A DNA stretch of 64,000 nucleotides from Celeribacter neptunius (GCF_900113955.1 NZ_FORH01000003.1:310001-374000), one strand, 5' to 3'; positions 9,405 through 18,118 are shown, counted from the stretch's first letter. The notes: a model not told the origin generated them from the letters alone. Translations and numbers: made by a program.

Positions 9405-10112
9405 ATGACAGCTCAAAGCGTTCTGATCGTCACCCATGGCAGTCCCTCGGACCCGGAGCCGCAGGAGATGGCAGTCAACGCACTGGCCCGGCAGGTCGCG
9501 CAGAAGCGGCCGGATCTCACCGTCGCGGGCGCCACGCTGGCCGCTCCCGGGCAGTTCGAGGCGAGAGTAGCACAGCTGGGCCGCCCGCAGATCTTTCCCT
9601 TTTTCATGTCCGACGGGCATTTCATCCAGCATATTCTGGCCAAACGGGCCGCCCCGTTCGATCTGCGAATTCTGCCCCCTTTCGGGGTCTCACCGGAACT
9701 GCCCGGTCTGGTTGCCACCCGACTGTCCCGGGTTCTCGCCGCAAAAGGCTGGCGCAGCGCCGAGACCGGCCTGCTCATCGCGGCACATGGCGGTCAGACC
9801 TCGGCGCGCAATGCCACGACCACCCGCGATCTGATGCAACGGGTCGGGGCACAAATCGAATTTCGCGAAATCCGCGTGGGCTTTGTCGAAGAACCCCCTT
9901 TCCTGAACGACGTGGCAAAGGAAATGGGCCAGGCCATCTGCCTGACGTTCTTCGCCCAGCGCGCCGGACACGTTCTCGAGGATCTTTCCGCCGCCTTCAA
10001 ATGCAGCGGGTTCTCGGGGCTGATCCTGCCGCCCTTCATCGAATGGCCGGAAACCCCGGATATGATCGCGACGATCCTCGACGCTCACCCGGGCGAGTCA
10101 GACAGGCTATGA
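9405..10112 (+). CDS. CbiX/SirB-like sirohydrochlorin chelatase
   Basis: The 235-residue cytoplasmic protein has the two-lobed class II chelatase fold. Evidence is VLIVTHGSPSDPEPQEM at the N-terminus, FPFFMSDGHFIQHIL, LIAAHGGQTSARNA in the second half and FFAQRAGHVLEDL near the end, where the histidines are candidate metal ligands. CbiX/SirB enzymes insert Fe2+ or Co2+ into sirohydrochlorin. At the end of the nir operon it would supply siroheme from the precorrin-2 made by NirE, after oxidation by an enzyme encoded elsewhere. It starts 1 nt after nirN and converges with ubiV, overlapping by 6 nt. Metal specificity cannot be read from the sequence. Confidence 0.75.
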   Translation: MTAQSVLIVTHGSPSDPEPQEMAVNALARQVAQKRPDLTVAGATLAAPGQFEARVAQLGRPQIFPFFMSDGHFIQHILAKRAAPFDLRILPPFGVSPELPGLVATRLSRVLAAKGWRSAETGLLIAAHGGQTSARNATTTRDLMQRVGAQIEFREIRVGFVEEPPFLNDVAKEMGQAICLTFFAQRAGHVLEDLSAAFKCSGFSGLILPPFIEWPETPDMIATILDAHPGESDRL

Positions 10113-11006
10113 GGCTTCGGCGGACCATTCCGCCCCGAAGGCCCCGGTCAGAAACCCGTCGGACAGATCCATCGCCGGATCAAAAGCCTCGAGTTTGCTC
10201 ACCAGATCCTGCCCGGAAATCTTGCCGGAGAGACGATCGGCATAGCCCGACACCAAGCTGTCGAATGCTCCGATCTGCGGCGACAGCCGGATCGCGGAGA
10301 CTCCCGCCTCTTGCAATGCCGTGATCTGCATCGCCACCGTCGCGGTGCTGTGGCTCAGGGTCTGCACGCCGTTGACGACGAGGAATTTCTGATCGTCGAG
10401 CGTTTCCACCTCCCGACCGTCCGGGTCTTCGCCGCAGACGAACTGGCAATTGTCCTTGGCCCGGTCGTGCAGCCGTGCATGATAGCATCGTCCGGAGATC
10501 GCCAGCGGCAGCCGGCCATGGCCCCAAACCTCGACCGCGACACCGAGCTCGTCGCCAACCCTGCAAAGCGCCGCCACCGCCTCGATCGGCAATTCCGGCG
10601 GCAGACAGACCCGCGTGGCCCCGCGCCGCGCCAAAAACCGCAGGGCGCTGTCATTATAGACATTGACCAGCGGCCCCACCCAGAATTCCCGATCTTGGGG
10701 CAGCTTCTGCAAGGCCGAAAGATCGTTGATCTCGATCGGCAGCCCCATGTCCATCAGATCCGCCGTGAGCTTGCGTTCGCGCTTGAGCGTGATCAAGCCG
10801 AGGCTGGTCAGCGCGACCTCCTTACCCGCAGCCAAAAGCGCCTCGACGGCCTGCGGAATCTCCGCCTGCCAGAAGGGTAGTCGCTTCGAACAAACGACCT
10901 CTCCCAGAACGACACGTGTCGCGTCACTCTCAGCCAGCGCAGCATAAAAGGCGCGCTGCTGTTCTGCCTGCCAAAAAAACTGGTTCGGTCCAATGGTCAG
11001 ATCCAT
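10107..11006 (-). CDS. ubiV: O2-independent ubiquinone hydroxylase subunit UbiV
   Basis: This U32 peptidase-like protein of 299 residues is the partner of UbiU in the O2-independent hydroxylation of the ubiquinone ring. Conserved features are IGPNQFFW at the start, VLGEVVCSKRLPFW and the cysteine-rich CYHARLHDRAKDNCQFVC, which hold the ligands of a 4Fe-4S cluster in characterised UbiV. The ATG at 11006 has AGGAGA upstream; 27 extra in-frame codons before it overlap ubiU and are not needed. It is the last gene of the ubiT-ubiU-ubiV unit on the minus strand. Confidence 0.9.
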   Translation of the reverse strand: MDLTIGPNQFFWQAEQQRAFYAALAESDATRVVLGEVVCSKRLPFWQAEIPQAVEALLAAGKEVALTSLGLITLKRERKLTADLMDMGLPIEINDLSALQKLPQDREFWVGPLVNVYNDSALRFLARRGATRVCLPPELPIEAVAALCRVGDELGVAVEVWGHGRLPLAISGRCYHARLHDRAKDNCQFVCGEDPDGREVETLDDQKFLVVNGVQTLSHSTATVAMQITALQEAGVSAIRLSPQIGAFDSLVSGYADRLSGKISGQDLVSKLEAFDPAMDLSDGFLTGAFGAEWSAEAS

Positions 11007-11067
11007 CCGCCGTTCTCCTGCTCTCGTCCTGCTATTTTCCTCGGTTGCCACCGCCGATCGTCGCGGC

Positions 11068-12048
11068 CTATCGCCAGGTCTTGGCATAGGCGCCGGTGGT
11101 CGCGGCCTGACCCTCGGTCAGTTTGGCAAGCGCCGATTTCGGCAAGGGTTGACCGGCCGCCTGGGCCTCCACCGCGCCCCGAAAGGCCCGCACCACCTGT
11201 GCGACATAGGCCCGCGAGCGTTGCCGCCCCTCGATCTTCAGCGCCGTCACCCCGGCCTTGGCCAGTTGCGGGATCAGCTCCGTCGCGTCCAGGCTCACCG
11301 GATCTTCAAAGATATGGCCGGTCTGCGCCCCGGAGGTGAAACAGCCCTTGCACAGGGTCGGGTAAGGCGCCGGGGCGTCTTTGGGCCGACGATGGATCGT
11401 GTAGCCCCCGAGCCGCGCCGCCAGCTCGCCGCCCTCCTCGGCATAGACCACATGGCTCGCGGGCGAACAGACACCGTTCATATTGGGCGATTTGCCTGTC
11501 GCATAGGAGGACAGCGAACAGCGCCCCTCGGCCATGACACAGAGCCCGCCGAAGACGAACACCTCGGTCTCGACATCGATTTCCGAATTGATCGCCGCGA
11601 TTTCCGCCACGGTCAGCACCCGCGGCAGCACGACACGACGCACGCCAAAGGTCTCGGCATAGAAATTGATCGCATCCGGATTGGCCGCGGCGGCCTGAAC
11701 CGACAGGTGCCGGCGCAGCGCCGGGTGATGCTCCGCGGCATAGTCCAGAAGTCCGAGATCGGCGAGGATCACCGCATCGGCCCCGGCCTGTTCCGCGTCC
11801 CGCACGGCCGCATGCCAAAGCGCCTCGGCACCCGCGCGCGGGAACGTGTTGATCGCGACCAGCACTTTCGCGCCATGGACATGGGCAAACTGCACCGCCT
11901 CTGCCAGATCCTCGCGCGAAAAATTCAGCCCCGGAAAATTGCGGGCATTGGTTTCATCGGCAAAGCCGCAATAGACCGTATGAGCACCGGCCTTTACCGC
12001 CGCACGCAACGCCGCCGGGGTGCCTGCGGGACAGACAAGTTCCATCAT
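11068..12048 (-). CDS. ubiU: O2-independent ubiquinone hydroxylase subunit UbiU
   Basis: This U32 peptidase-family protein of 326 residues forms a heterodimer with UbiV. It begins ELVCPAGTPAALRAAVKAGA and carries the U32 signature cysteines in FVFGGLCVMAEGRCSLSS, NMNGVCSP and PTLCKGCFTSG, which bind a 4Fe-4S cluster in characterised UbiU. The complex hydroxylates ubiquinone precursors without O2, with prephenate shown as the oxygen donor in later work on E. coli. The ATG at 12048 overlaps the ubiT stop by ATGA and has GGAGAG before it. It is expected to be induced together with denitrification genes. Confidence 0.92.
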   Translation of the reverse strand: MMELVCPAGTPAALRAAVKAGAHTVYCGFADETNARNFPGLNFSREDLAEAVQFAHVHGAKVLVAINTFPRAGAEALWHAAVRDAEQAGADAVILADLGLLDYAAEHHPALRRHLSVQAAAANPDAINFYAETFGVRRVVLPRVLTVAEIAAINSEIDVETEVFVFGGLCVMAEGRCSLSSYATGKSPNMNGVCSPASHVVYAEEGGELAARLGGYTIHRRPKDAPAPYPTLCKGCFTSGAQTGHIFEDPVSLDATELIPQLAKAGVTALKIEGRQRSRAYVAQVVRAFRGAVEAQAAGQPLPKSALAKLTEGQAATTGAYAKTWR

Positions 12049-12581
12049 ATGAGCTCTCCAAAAGGATCGGTGCGGTGCAGATGCAGCCCGGTGAACCGCT
12101 CGGCGCGGGCACAGGCCTCTCGCATGGCAGAGGCAAACGGCCCTGAAAGCGCGGCCAGTTCCTCGGTCAGGTCCAACTCGGCATCATCCATCGCGTTGCG
12201 CAGGGCCAGAGCGGCAGAGGTATCGCCCTCCACGGTCAGATCACGCGAGAAGAACAGCGCATCGCCATCTTCGGCCCCGTGCATCATCGCCAGAAAATGC
12301 GACAGCGGCCCGGCCAGCCGCACGTCGTGCTCCGGGGCCGCACCACGCCGATGCGCGCTCATCCGCCCGGGCGCAGGGCAGAGCAGAAGCACATAGGGCA
12401 AATCGGTAATGTCGATCAGAAACCTGCGCCCGGCATAGTCTCCGAGACGCCTCAACATATCGGGGTGATCCTTGATCATCCGTGTCGTGACGCTCTGAAG
12501 AAACCGGCTCAGGGGCAGAAGCGGCAAAGGTCTCAGCGCCATTCCTACCGGGCGGGGAATGCGCGGGGCATCGCTGGGCAT
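12045..12581 (-). CDS. ubiT: Ubiquinone biosynthesis accessory factor UbiT
   Basis: This SCP2-like lipid-binding protein of 178 residues serves as the accessory factor of the anaerobic ubiquinone pathway, analogous to UbiJ in the aerobic one. The core includes LSRFLQSVTTRMI, a conserved GRRFLIDITDLPYVLLL strand region and VRLAGPLSHFLAMMHGAEDGDALFFSRDL. The start is supported by GAGGAG 8 nt upstream. It is the first gene of ubiTUV and faces ubiD, with one FNR-type box in the 114 bp between the starts. Confidence 0.88.
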   Translation of the reverse strand: MPSDAPRIPRPVGMALRPLPLLPLSRFLQSVTTRMIKDHPDMLRRLGDYAGRRFLIDITDLPYVLLLCPAPGRMSAHRRGAAPEHDVRLAGPLSHFLAMMHGAEDGDALFFSRDLTVEGDTSAALALRNAMDDAELDLTEELAALSGPFASAMREACARAERFTGLHLHRTDPFGELI

Positions 12582-12633
12582 GTGGGCTCCTCATGGTTCT
12601 CCCCCCTTCTATGTGGCCCGAGCGCCGCCGGGA

Positions 12634-12647
12634 TTGATTTTCGTCAA
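12634..12647. promoter_or_regulatory. FNR/Dnr-type box between ubiT and ubiD
   Basis: The 14-mer TTGATTTTCGTCAA keeps both TTGAT and GTCAA half-sites with the four-base spacer. Its centre is 59.5 nt from the ubiT start and 55.5 nt from the ubiD start, so a single site can serve both divergent promoters. The assignment to Dnr/NnrR rather than FnrL is inference. Confidence 0.75.
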
Positions 12648-12695
12648 ACCGGAGTGCGCCGCTTGCTGATAGCGAGAGAAAAAATCGAGAGACTC

Positions 12696-14192
12696 ATGCG
12701 ATCCCTACCCGTCTTTTCCGATCTGCGCGCCTTTCTTGACTGGGCCGAGGCCCAGGGCGATCTGCGTCCTGTACCGCACCCCGTCGCCGTCGAGCATGAA
12801 ATGACCGCCGTCCAGCTCGCCGCCTTGCGCCGTGGCGGCCCGGTTTTGCGCTTTGACCATGCCACGGTTCAGGGACAACGCACCGCCATGCCCGTCGTCA
12901 GCAATCTTTTCGCCACGCCGGAACGCGTCGCAGCCGGCCTCGGCCTCGGCCTTGGCGAAATACCCGAGTTGGGGGCGTTTCTCGCCGCCCTGCGCGCGCC
13001 GGCGCCGATCGAGGGGATGAAAGATGCATTGTCGCGCTGGCCAATGCTCAGGGCCGCGCTACGCACCCGTCCGAAAATCCGTCGCAGCGCGCCGGTTCAG
13101 GAGGTGGTGCGGGAAATCGGAAGCGGCGCCGATCTCACCGATCTGCCGGTGCAGACGCCCTGGCCCGAGGATGCCGGACCGCTCATCACCTGGCCGGTTG
13201 TCATCACCCGGCCGCAGGACAGCACGCAGAACCAGACCGCCCGCTACAATCTCGGCGTCTACCGTACGCAGGTTCTGGGGCCGGATCGGCTGATCATGCG
13301 CTGGCTCGCCCATCGGGGCGGCGCGGCGCATCACCGGACATGGCTGGCAGCCGGCGCGCGCATGCCGGTGGCAATCGCGCTCGGTGCAGACCCGGCAACG
13401 CTTCTCTCCGCAGCGCTTCCGCTACCCGAGACCGTGTCGGAACTGACCTTTTCCGGCGTGTTGCGTGGGGCGCGCAGCGAATTGGTGACGGCGCAGACCG
13501 TGCCCTTGCTCGTCCCTGCCCATGCCGAGATCATCATCGAAGGCTGGATCGACCCGACCGAGACCGCCCCCGAAGGCCCCTTTGGCGATCACACCGGCTA
13601 TTACAATTCGGTGGAATCCTTTCCGGTCATGCGGGTCACCGCGATCACCCATCGGCGCGACCCGCTCTATCTCACCACCGTAACCGGGCGGCCGCCCGAT
13701 GAACCCTCGGTGATCGGCGAGGTTTTCAACACGCTGTCTCTGCCGGTGATCCGGGCACAGATCCCCGAAGTGACCGACCTCTGGCTGCCGCCTGCTGCCT
13801 GTTCCTACCGCATGGCGGTGATCCAGATCGACAAGCGCTACCCCGGTCAGGCGCGGCGGGTGATGGCCGCACTCTGGGGCATGCTGCCACAATTCTCCTA
13901 TACCAAGATGCTGGTGGTGGTGGACCGCGACATCGACCCGCGCAACTGGGACGATGTGGCTTGGGCGCTGGCCACCCGCATGGACCCGGCCCGCGATGTC
14001 ATGATCCTGAAGGATACACCGATGGACTATCTCGATTTCGCCTCTGAGAAAGAGGGGCTCTCCGGTAAACTCGGCCTCGATGCGACAACCAAGATCGGCA
14101 CCGAAACCAGCCGGGACTGGGGCAAGGTGATGCAGCTCAGCCCCGAGCATGTCAGTCGCGCCGAGACGATCCTGTCGGAGCTCGGGTTATGA
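12696..14192 (+). CDS. ubiD: 4-hydroxy-3-polyprenylbenzoate decarboxylase UbiD
   Basis: This prenylated-FMN-dependent decarboxylase has 498 residues, the usual UbiD length. Motifs include TARYNLGVYRTQVLGPDRLIMRW in the prFMN-binding domain, EIIIEGWIDPTETAPEGPFGDHTGYY and ITHRRDPLYLTTVTGRPPDEPS with the catalytic acidic/Arg network. It removes the carboxylate from 3-polyprenyl-4-hydroxybenzoate in ubiquinone synthesis. The chosen ATG is preceded by a modest GAGAGA; an upstream TTG could add about 11 residues. It overlaps ubiX by ATGA. A catabolic UbiD homologue is possible, but the context with ubiX and ubiTUV favours quinone synthesis. Confidence 0.88.
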   Translation: MRSLPVFSDLRAFLDWAEAQGDLRPVPHPVAVEHEMTAVQLAALRRGGPVLRFDHATVQGQRTAMPVVSNLFATPERVAAGLGLGLGEIPELGAFLAALRAPAPIEGMKDALSRWPMLRAALRTRPKIRRSAPVQEVVREIGSGADLTDLPVQTPWPEDAGPLITWPVVITRPQDSTQNQTARYNLGVYRTQVLGPDRLIMRWLAHRGGAAHHRTWLAAGARMPVAIALGADPATLLSAALPLPETVSELTFSGVLRGARSELVTAQTVPLLVPAHAEIIIEGWIDPTETAPEGPFGDHTGYYNSVESFPVMRVTAITHRRDPLYLTTVTGRPPDEPSVIGEVFNTLSLPVIRAQIPEVTDLWLPPAACSYRMAVIQIDKRYPGQARRVMAALWGMLPQFSYTKMLVVVDRDIDPRNWDDVAWALATRMDPARDVMILKDTPMDYLDFASEKEGLSGKLGLDATTKIGTETSRDWGKVMQLSPEHVSRAETILSELGL

Positions 14193-14749
14193 GCCGGGTG
14201 GTCCTCGGCGTCTCCGGAGCCTCCGGCGCCATGCTGGCCCGTGATTGCGCCGCGGGGCTTTCCCGCCTCGGCGTGGAAATCGATCTGGTCTGTTCCCCCA
14301 TGGCGGCACGGACGTTCGAATTGGAGTTGGGGCCGGATGCGCTTGCACATCTGACCGCCAAGGTCGCGCGACGGCACACCCCCGACGATCTGGGCGCCAC
14401 CATTGCCTCTGGCTCTCATCCGGTTCATGGCATGATCATTGCGCCCTGCTCCATGCGCACACTGGCCGCCATTGCCCATGGGCTCGACGACAATCTTCTG
14501 ACCCGCGCAGCGGGGGTCCAGCTCAAGGAACGCAGGCCGCTGATCCTGTTGACCCGCGAGGCGCCCCTGACGCTGGCGCATCTGCGCAACATGACGGCGG
14601 TGACCGAAATGGGCGCCATTGTCCTGCCGCCCGTCCCGGCCTTTTATCTGAAACCGCAAAGCGTCGGCGAAATCAGCGCGCAGATCGCAGCACGGGCAAT
14701 CGATCTCCTCCAGATCGGCCCGGCTCAGGCACAGGCCTGGTCCGGGTGA
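14189..14749 (+). CDS. ubiX: Flavin prenyltransferase UbiX
   Basis: This 186-residue protein makes prenylated FMN, the cofactor of UbiD, from FMN and dimethylallyl phosphate. The flavodoxin-like start VVLGVSGASGAMLAR, the IIAPCSMRTLAAIAHGLDDNLLTRA core and the late LPPVPAFYLKPQSVGEI are typical UbiX motifs. It is coupled to ubiD by an ATGA overlap, so enzyme and cofactor maker are produced together. Its 3' end overlaps the convergent P450 gene by 25 nt. Confidence 0.93.
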   Translation: MSRVVLGVSGASGAMLARDCAAGLSRLGVEIDLVCSPMAARTFELELGPDALAHLTAKVARRHTPDDLGATIASGSHPVHGMIIAPCSMRTLAAIAHGLDDNLLTRAAGVQLKERRPLILLTREAPLTLAHLRNMTAVTEMGAIVLPPVPAFYLKPQSVGEISAQIAARAIDLLQIGPAQAQAWSG

Positions 14750-16176
14750 CGCGGGGTGAAACGCAACCTTATCCCGTCCCGGCCCCGCACGGTCAGTTGC
14801 GCCACCGGAACCGGCGGGTTGTCTTCATCCAGCGAGACACGGTAGCGCCGCATCAGCATCGCCAGAATGAGCGGCCCCTCCGTCATCGCAAAGGCCGATC
14901 CGGGACAGACCCGCGCGCCTTTCGAGAATGGCAGATAGGCGATGCGCGCGCTGTCGCGTCCCGCCGGCGTTTCCCACCGCCCGGGGTCGAACCCGTCGGG
15001 GTCTTGCCAGAACAATTCGTGACGATGCAGATGCCAGGGGCTGATCACCACCTGCGCGCCCTTCGGCACCGAGCGGCTGCGAAACCGCGTCGGACAGGCC
15101 GCCTCGCGCAGATACATCGGCACCGGCGGGTAGAGCCGCATCGTCTCGCGAAACACTGCACGCGCTGTTTTAAGCTTTGAAACGGTCGAGAAATAGATCT
15201 TTTCCGGGTCGATCGCACGTTGTGCCTCACCGGCCAGGCGATCCTGCCACTTCGGCGAAAGCGCCAGAAGATAAAGCGCCCAGGCCAGAGCGGCCGCCGA
15301 GGTCTCATGCCCGGCCAGAAGGAAAATCCCGACCTGATCCACCATCTCTTCGCGTGTGAAGCAGAACCCGCTCTCGGGGTCGCGCGTGGTCATGATCCGG
15401 GTCGCGAGATCATCAGGCGCCGTCCCGGTCGCGATCTGTTCCGCGCGGGCATCGACCAGCTGACGGATCAGATCGCGGATCTGCCACGCGCTTTCGCGGG
15501 TCTTGCGTGATCTGAGCCGCGGCACCCAGCGGGGCAAAGGCAGAAAAGACGCAGAATTGATCATCGGGCGCGAAGCCTGATGGGCCTTGAACGCGGCAAA
15601 CACCGCCTGTGCGGTGCTATCCTCGACCGGCAGGGAAAACAGGGTGCGGAAGATCACATCGAGCGCGATATGGCTCATCTGCGGCTCGACATCGATCACC
15701 CGACCGTCGGCCATCTCCGCCAAACGATCGCCCCCGGCCACAGCGGCATCCCACATGGCGGGGAACACCTCACGCAGGCGTCCACTCTCGAAGGCCGGAT
15801 CGATGATCCGGCGTTGCCGCTGCCATTCCGCGCCGTTGGTGATGAAAATCGAATGCCCCAGAAGTGGCACCAGCCCCTCGAACAAGCGGGTCGATTTCGG
15901 AAAATCTTCCGGGCGCTCGCTCAGCACCCGGTCGATGAGCTCCGGATCGTTGCACAGGAAAGAGCGAAAGAACGGCGTGCGAAATTCCGCCATCCAGGCC
16001 CGGTAGAGGCGCACGGGCTGGGCGGAGAGAATGTCTTTTCGAAACCGAAGGAGATAGGAAAACAGCGAAACCCGCTCGGGACGTGGAGCGGGTTTCACCG
16101 GTTTGGGACACATAGATGGTTGATGAGATGCGGCGCGGGGATTGTCGAACTTCATGCGCGCGCCATCGTCCTTCAT
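14725..16176 (-). CDS. Cytochrome P450
   Basis: This soluble-type P450 of 483 residues has intact signatures: the I-helix LLAGHETSAAALAW, the K-helix ETMRLYPP and the heme loop FSKGARVCPG with Cys424 as thiolate ligand. The I-helix acid-Thr pair indicates an O2-activating monooxygenase rather than the fungal CYP55 NO-reductase type. The ATG at 16176 has AGGAGA upstream, while a longer frame would run into the regulatory box. An FNR-type box lies 57.5 nt upstream, placing this gene in the denitrification regulon. Its substrate and redox partner are unknown, and no ferredoxin gene is adjacent. Confidence 0.9.
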   Translation of the reverse strand: MKDDGARMKFDNPRAASHQPSMCPKPVKPAPRPERVSLFSYLLRFRKDILSAQPVRLYRAWMAEFRTPFFRSFLCNDPELIDRVLSERPEDFPKSTRLFEGLVPLLGHSIFITNGAEWQRQRRIIDPAFESGRLREVFPAMWDAAVAGGDRLAEMADGRVIDVEPQMSHIALDVIFRTLFSLPVEDSTAQAVFAAFKAHQASRPMINSASFLPLPRWVPRLRSRKTRESAWQIRDLIRQLVDARAEQIATGTAPDDLATRIMTTRDPESGFCFTREEMVDQVGIFLLAGHETSAAALAWALYLLALSPKWQDRLAGEAQRAIDPEKIYFSTVSKLKTARAVFRETMRLYPPVPMYLREAACPTRFRSRSVPKGAQVVISPWHLHRHELFWQDPDGFDPGRWETPAGRDSARIAYLPFSKGARVCPGSAFAMTEGPLILAMLMRRYRVSLDEDNPPVPVAQLTVRGRDGIRLRFTPRHPDQACA

Positions 16177-16226
16177 TACTTCTCCTTTCGCTGCGTGAAA
16201 GGTGTCATTCTGCTCCGATTCGACCA

Positions 16227-16240
16227 TTGACTTTGATCAA
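16227..16240. promoter_or_regulatory. FNR/Dnr-type box upstream of the P450 gene
   Basis: TTGACTTTGATCAA has both half-sites and the four-base spacer. It lies in the 153-bp gap between the end of nnrU and the P450 start, both on the minus strand, so it can only drive the P450 gene. Confidence 0.75.
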
Positions 16241-16329
16241 GACTAAAACCGTAAGGCTTTCCCTCCGCGCGGAATGGCCGAGTGATTGTCTGCGCCATTG
16301 CTTGTGCGATTATCTGCGCGTTCTCGAAC

Positions 16330-17010
16330 TCAAGGCCAAACGACGACACCGATGACCAGCCCGTGCAAAGACAGCAGCGCGCCATAAAGTCCGATCCCGA
16401 TCAGCAGGCGGGCCAAAGCCTGCCCCCGCTGGTCCCGCGCCGGCCAAATCGTCCCCTTGCGGGTCGCGGCCCAAAGCGCCTCATGGTCCTGACCGCGCGC
16501 GCTCAATTCGCGGCGCTTGCGGCGATCGATCATGCGCCCTCCCATGAGCGCAAAGGCACCGAACGCACCGAACAGAATGACATGGGCAAGATCGCCGTTG
16601 GACAGGAGATGGGCAAAGGCCCAGAGCGCCAGCGCGAGCAAGAGCGGATGCCGGGTCAGTCGCACGACACCCGGATGCGCCGGATCGAACCGCGCATTCC
16701 GGGCGCCGCCGAAAGAGAACGGATTGGGCCTCGCAATGCTCGCAGCCAGCAAGAGACACACGAGGAACATCACCGTCAGCGTGACATGCGGCATCCATGG
16801 TGCCGTGTCCCAGATCGGGGCGAAGGGCGCCCGGTTGGCGGCCACGATGAGCCAGACGAGGATGGCGGTGGACAGGATCGAATAGGCGATCCCGAATCCG
16901 CGCGCTCCGACACGCGCCACGACCCAGGGTTTGACCGGCGGACGCACCGGAATGGCATGGCTGAGGAAAAACACCACAAAGGCCAGTATGAAAGATCCCC
17001 ATCCGGTCAT
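16330..17010 (-). CDS. nnrU: NnrU family membrane protein
   Basis: This 226-residue integral membrane protein matches NnrU, a denitrification-associated protein related to the NnrU/isoprenylcysteine methyltransferase-like membrane fold. About six hydrophobic segments are visible. The conserved VVRLTRHPLLLALALWAFAHLLSNGD contains the His-Pro motif of this superfamily, and the N-terminus has FFLSHAIPVRP. NnrU is needed for normal nitrite or NO metabolism in Rhodobacter, but its reaction is not established. It follows the peroxidase gene by one nucleotide on the same strand and is probably cotranscribed with it. Confidence 0.88.
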   Translation of the reverse strand: MTGWGSFILAFVVFFLSHAIPVRPPVKPWVVARVGARGFGIAYSILSTAILVWLIVAANRAPFAPIWDTAPWMPHVTLTVMFLVCLLLAASIARPNPFSFGGARNARFDPAHPGVVRLTRHPLLLALALWAFAHLLSNGDLAHVILFGAFGAFALMGGRMIDRRKRRELSARGQDHEALWAATRKGTIWPARDQRGQALARLLIGIGLYGALLSLHGLVIGVVVWP

Positions 17011-17011
17011 G

Positions 17012-18118
17012 TCATTGCTCCCTGGCCTTCAACAGATGTTCGTACCGCCGATCGGTGAGCGTTTCGAGAAAGGCGATCAACGCCTCGATATCCGCGTCGC
17101 TCAGCACCGGTCCCTTGATCAAGAGCCCGACCGACAGGGTTTCGGCCACAGCGACCTTGCCATAGCTCGCGCCGGTTTCCGGATTGGTTTGCCATTCAGA
17201 CTCCGTGCTTTGGTAGCGGTTGTAGAATCGCACCGCGGTTTCGAGATCTTCGAAAACCCCATTATGCATATAGGGACCGGTGATGGCGACATTGCGCAGC
17301 GAGGGGGTCTTGAACCGCCGAAGGTGCTTTGCTTCGCCGGTCACCTCCGCCAGACCGCCATCCTGCGACGCGGCGACGGGGTTTTCTGGCACCCCGGTGT
17401 TGAAATAGCGATAAGAGGTGAAAAGCTCGGGCTGCGTCCCGCTCGAATGGCAGGCGCTGCAGTTGCTTGCCTGCGGATCGAAGAACAGCTCTGCACCGCG
17501 CTGTTCAAGCGGTGTCAGGGCGGCTTCGCCCCGCAATGCGCGGTCGAATTTACTGTCGAACGGGGAAAAGGACGACCGCCTCTCGAAAGCGGCAAGGGCC
17601 TCGGTCATCGCCGCGAACCCGGTGTCTGTCCGGGTCAGAACCCCGGCATCGTAGAGCGCCGCGAACCTCCGTCGATACGCCGCATCTTCGTTCAGCCGTG
17701 CCACGACAGCCGCCCGGTCCGGCATTTGCATCTCATTGGGATCGAGAACCGGCCCGGCGGCCTGTTCGGCCAGTGTCGCGGCCCGTCCGTCGTGGAAAAA
17801 GCCGCCGATCAAATGCCCACTGGCGTCCGTGCTCCGCTCCGGCGTGAGCGCCGCATATCCCAGCGCAGGGGCATTGCGACGGCCCTTGGCAATGCCATCG
17901 GCACCGGTCGAAACCGCCCCCGAGGGATCGGCGAAACCCTGATCCGGGTCGTGACAGCTGGCACAGGATTGTGTCCGGTTGAGCGAGAGGTTCGGATCAA
18001 AAAACAACGTCTCTCCCAACTGTTCCAAGGCCGTCATCTCGGCGACGGCCTGCACCTCGGCAGGTTTGGGAGAGACCACGACAAATGCCGCAGCCGTCAG
18101 GAGAGCAAGGCGTTTCAT
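17012..18118 (-). CDS. Di-heme cytochrome c peroxidase family protein
   Basis: The periplasmic protein of 368 residues has a signal peptide and two c-type heme sites, CASCH near residue 52 and CSACH near residue 220, as in CcpA/MauG-type di-heme enzymes. The segment GPYMHNGVFEDLETAVRFYN, with a conserved His and Met, is typical of the family C-terminus. The bacterial peroxidase reduces H2O2 using electrons from small cytochromes c. An FNR-type box is 74.5 nt upstream, consistent with low-O2 induction. A MauG-like oxidative maturation role cannot be excluded. It is probably cotranscribed with nnrU. Confidence 0.88.
   Translation of the reverse strand: MKRLALLTAAAFVVVSPKPAEVQAVAEMTALEQLGETLFFDPNLSLNRTQSCASCHDPDQGFADPSGAVSTGADGIAKGRRNAPALGYAALTPERSTDASGHLIGGFFHDGRAATLAEQAAGPVLDPNEMQMPDRAAVVARLNEDAAYRRRFAALYDAGVLTRTDTGFAAMTEALAAFERRSSFSPFDSKFDRALRGEAALTPLEQRGAELFFDPQASNCSACHSSGTQPELFTSYRYFNTGVPENPVAASQDGGLAEVTGEAKHLRRFKTPSLRNVAITGPYMHNGVFEDLETAVRFYNRYQSTESEWQTNPETGASYGKVAVAETLSVGLLIKGPVLSDADIEALIAFLETLTDRRYEHLLKAREQ

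Noticed and set aside
14725-16176. Calling the P450 a fungal-type P450nor NO reductase
   Set aside because: The I-helix has the Glu-Thr pair of O2-activating P450s, and the sequence does not resemble CYP55. Location alone is not enough.
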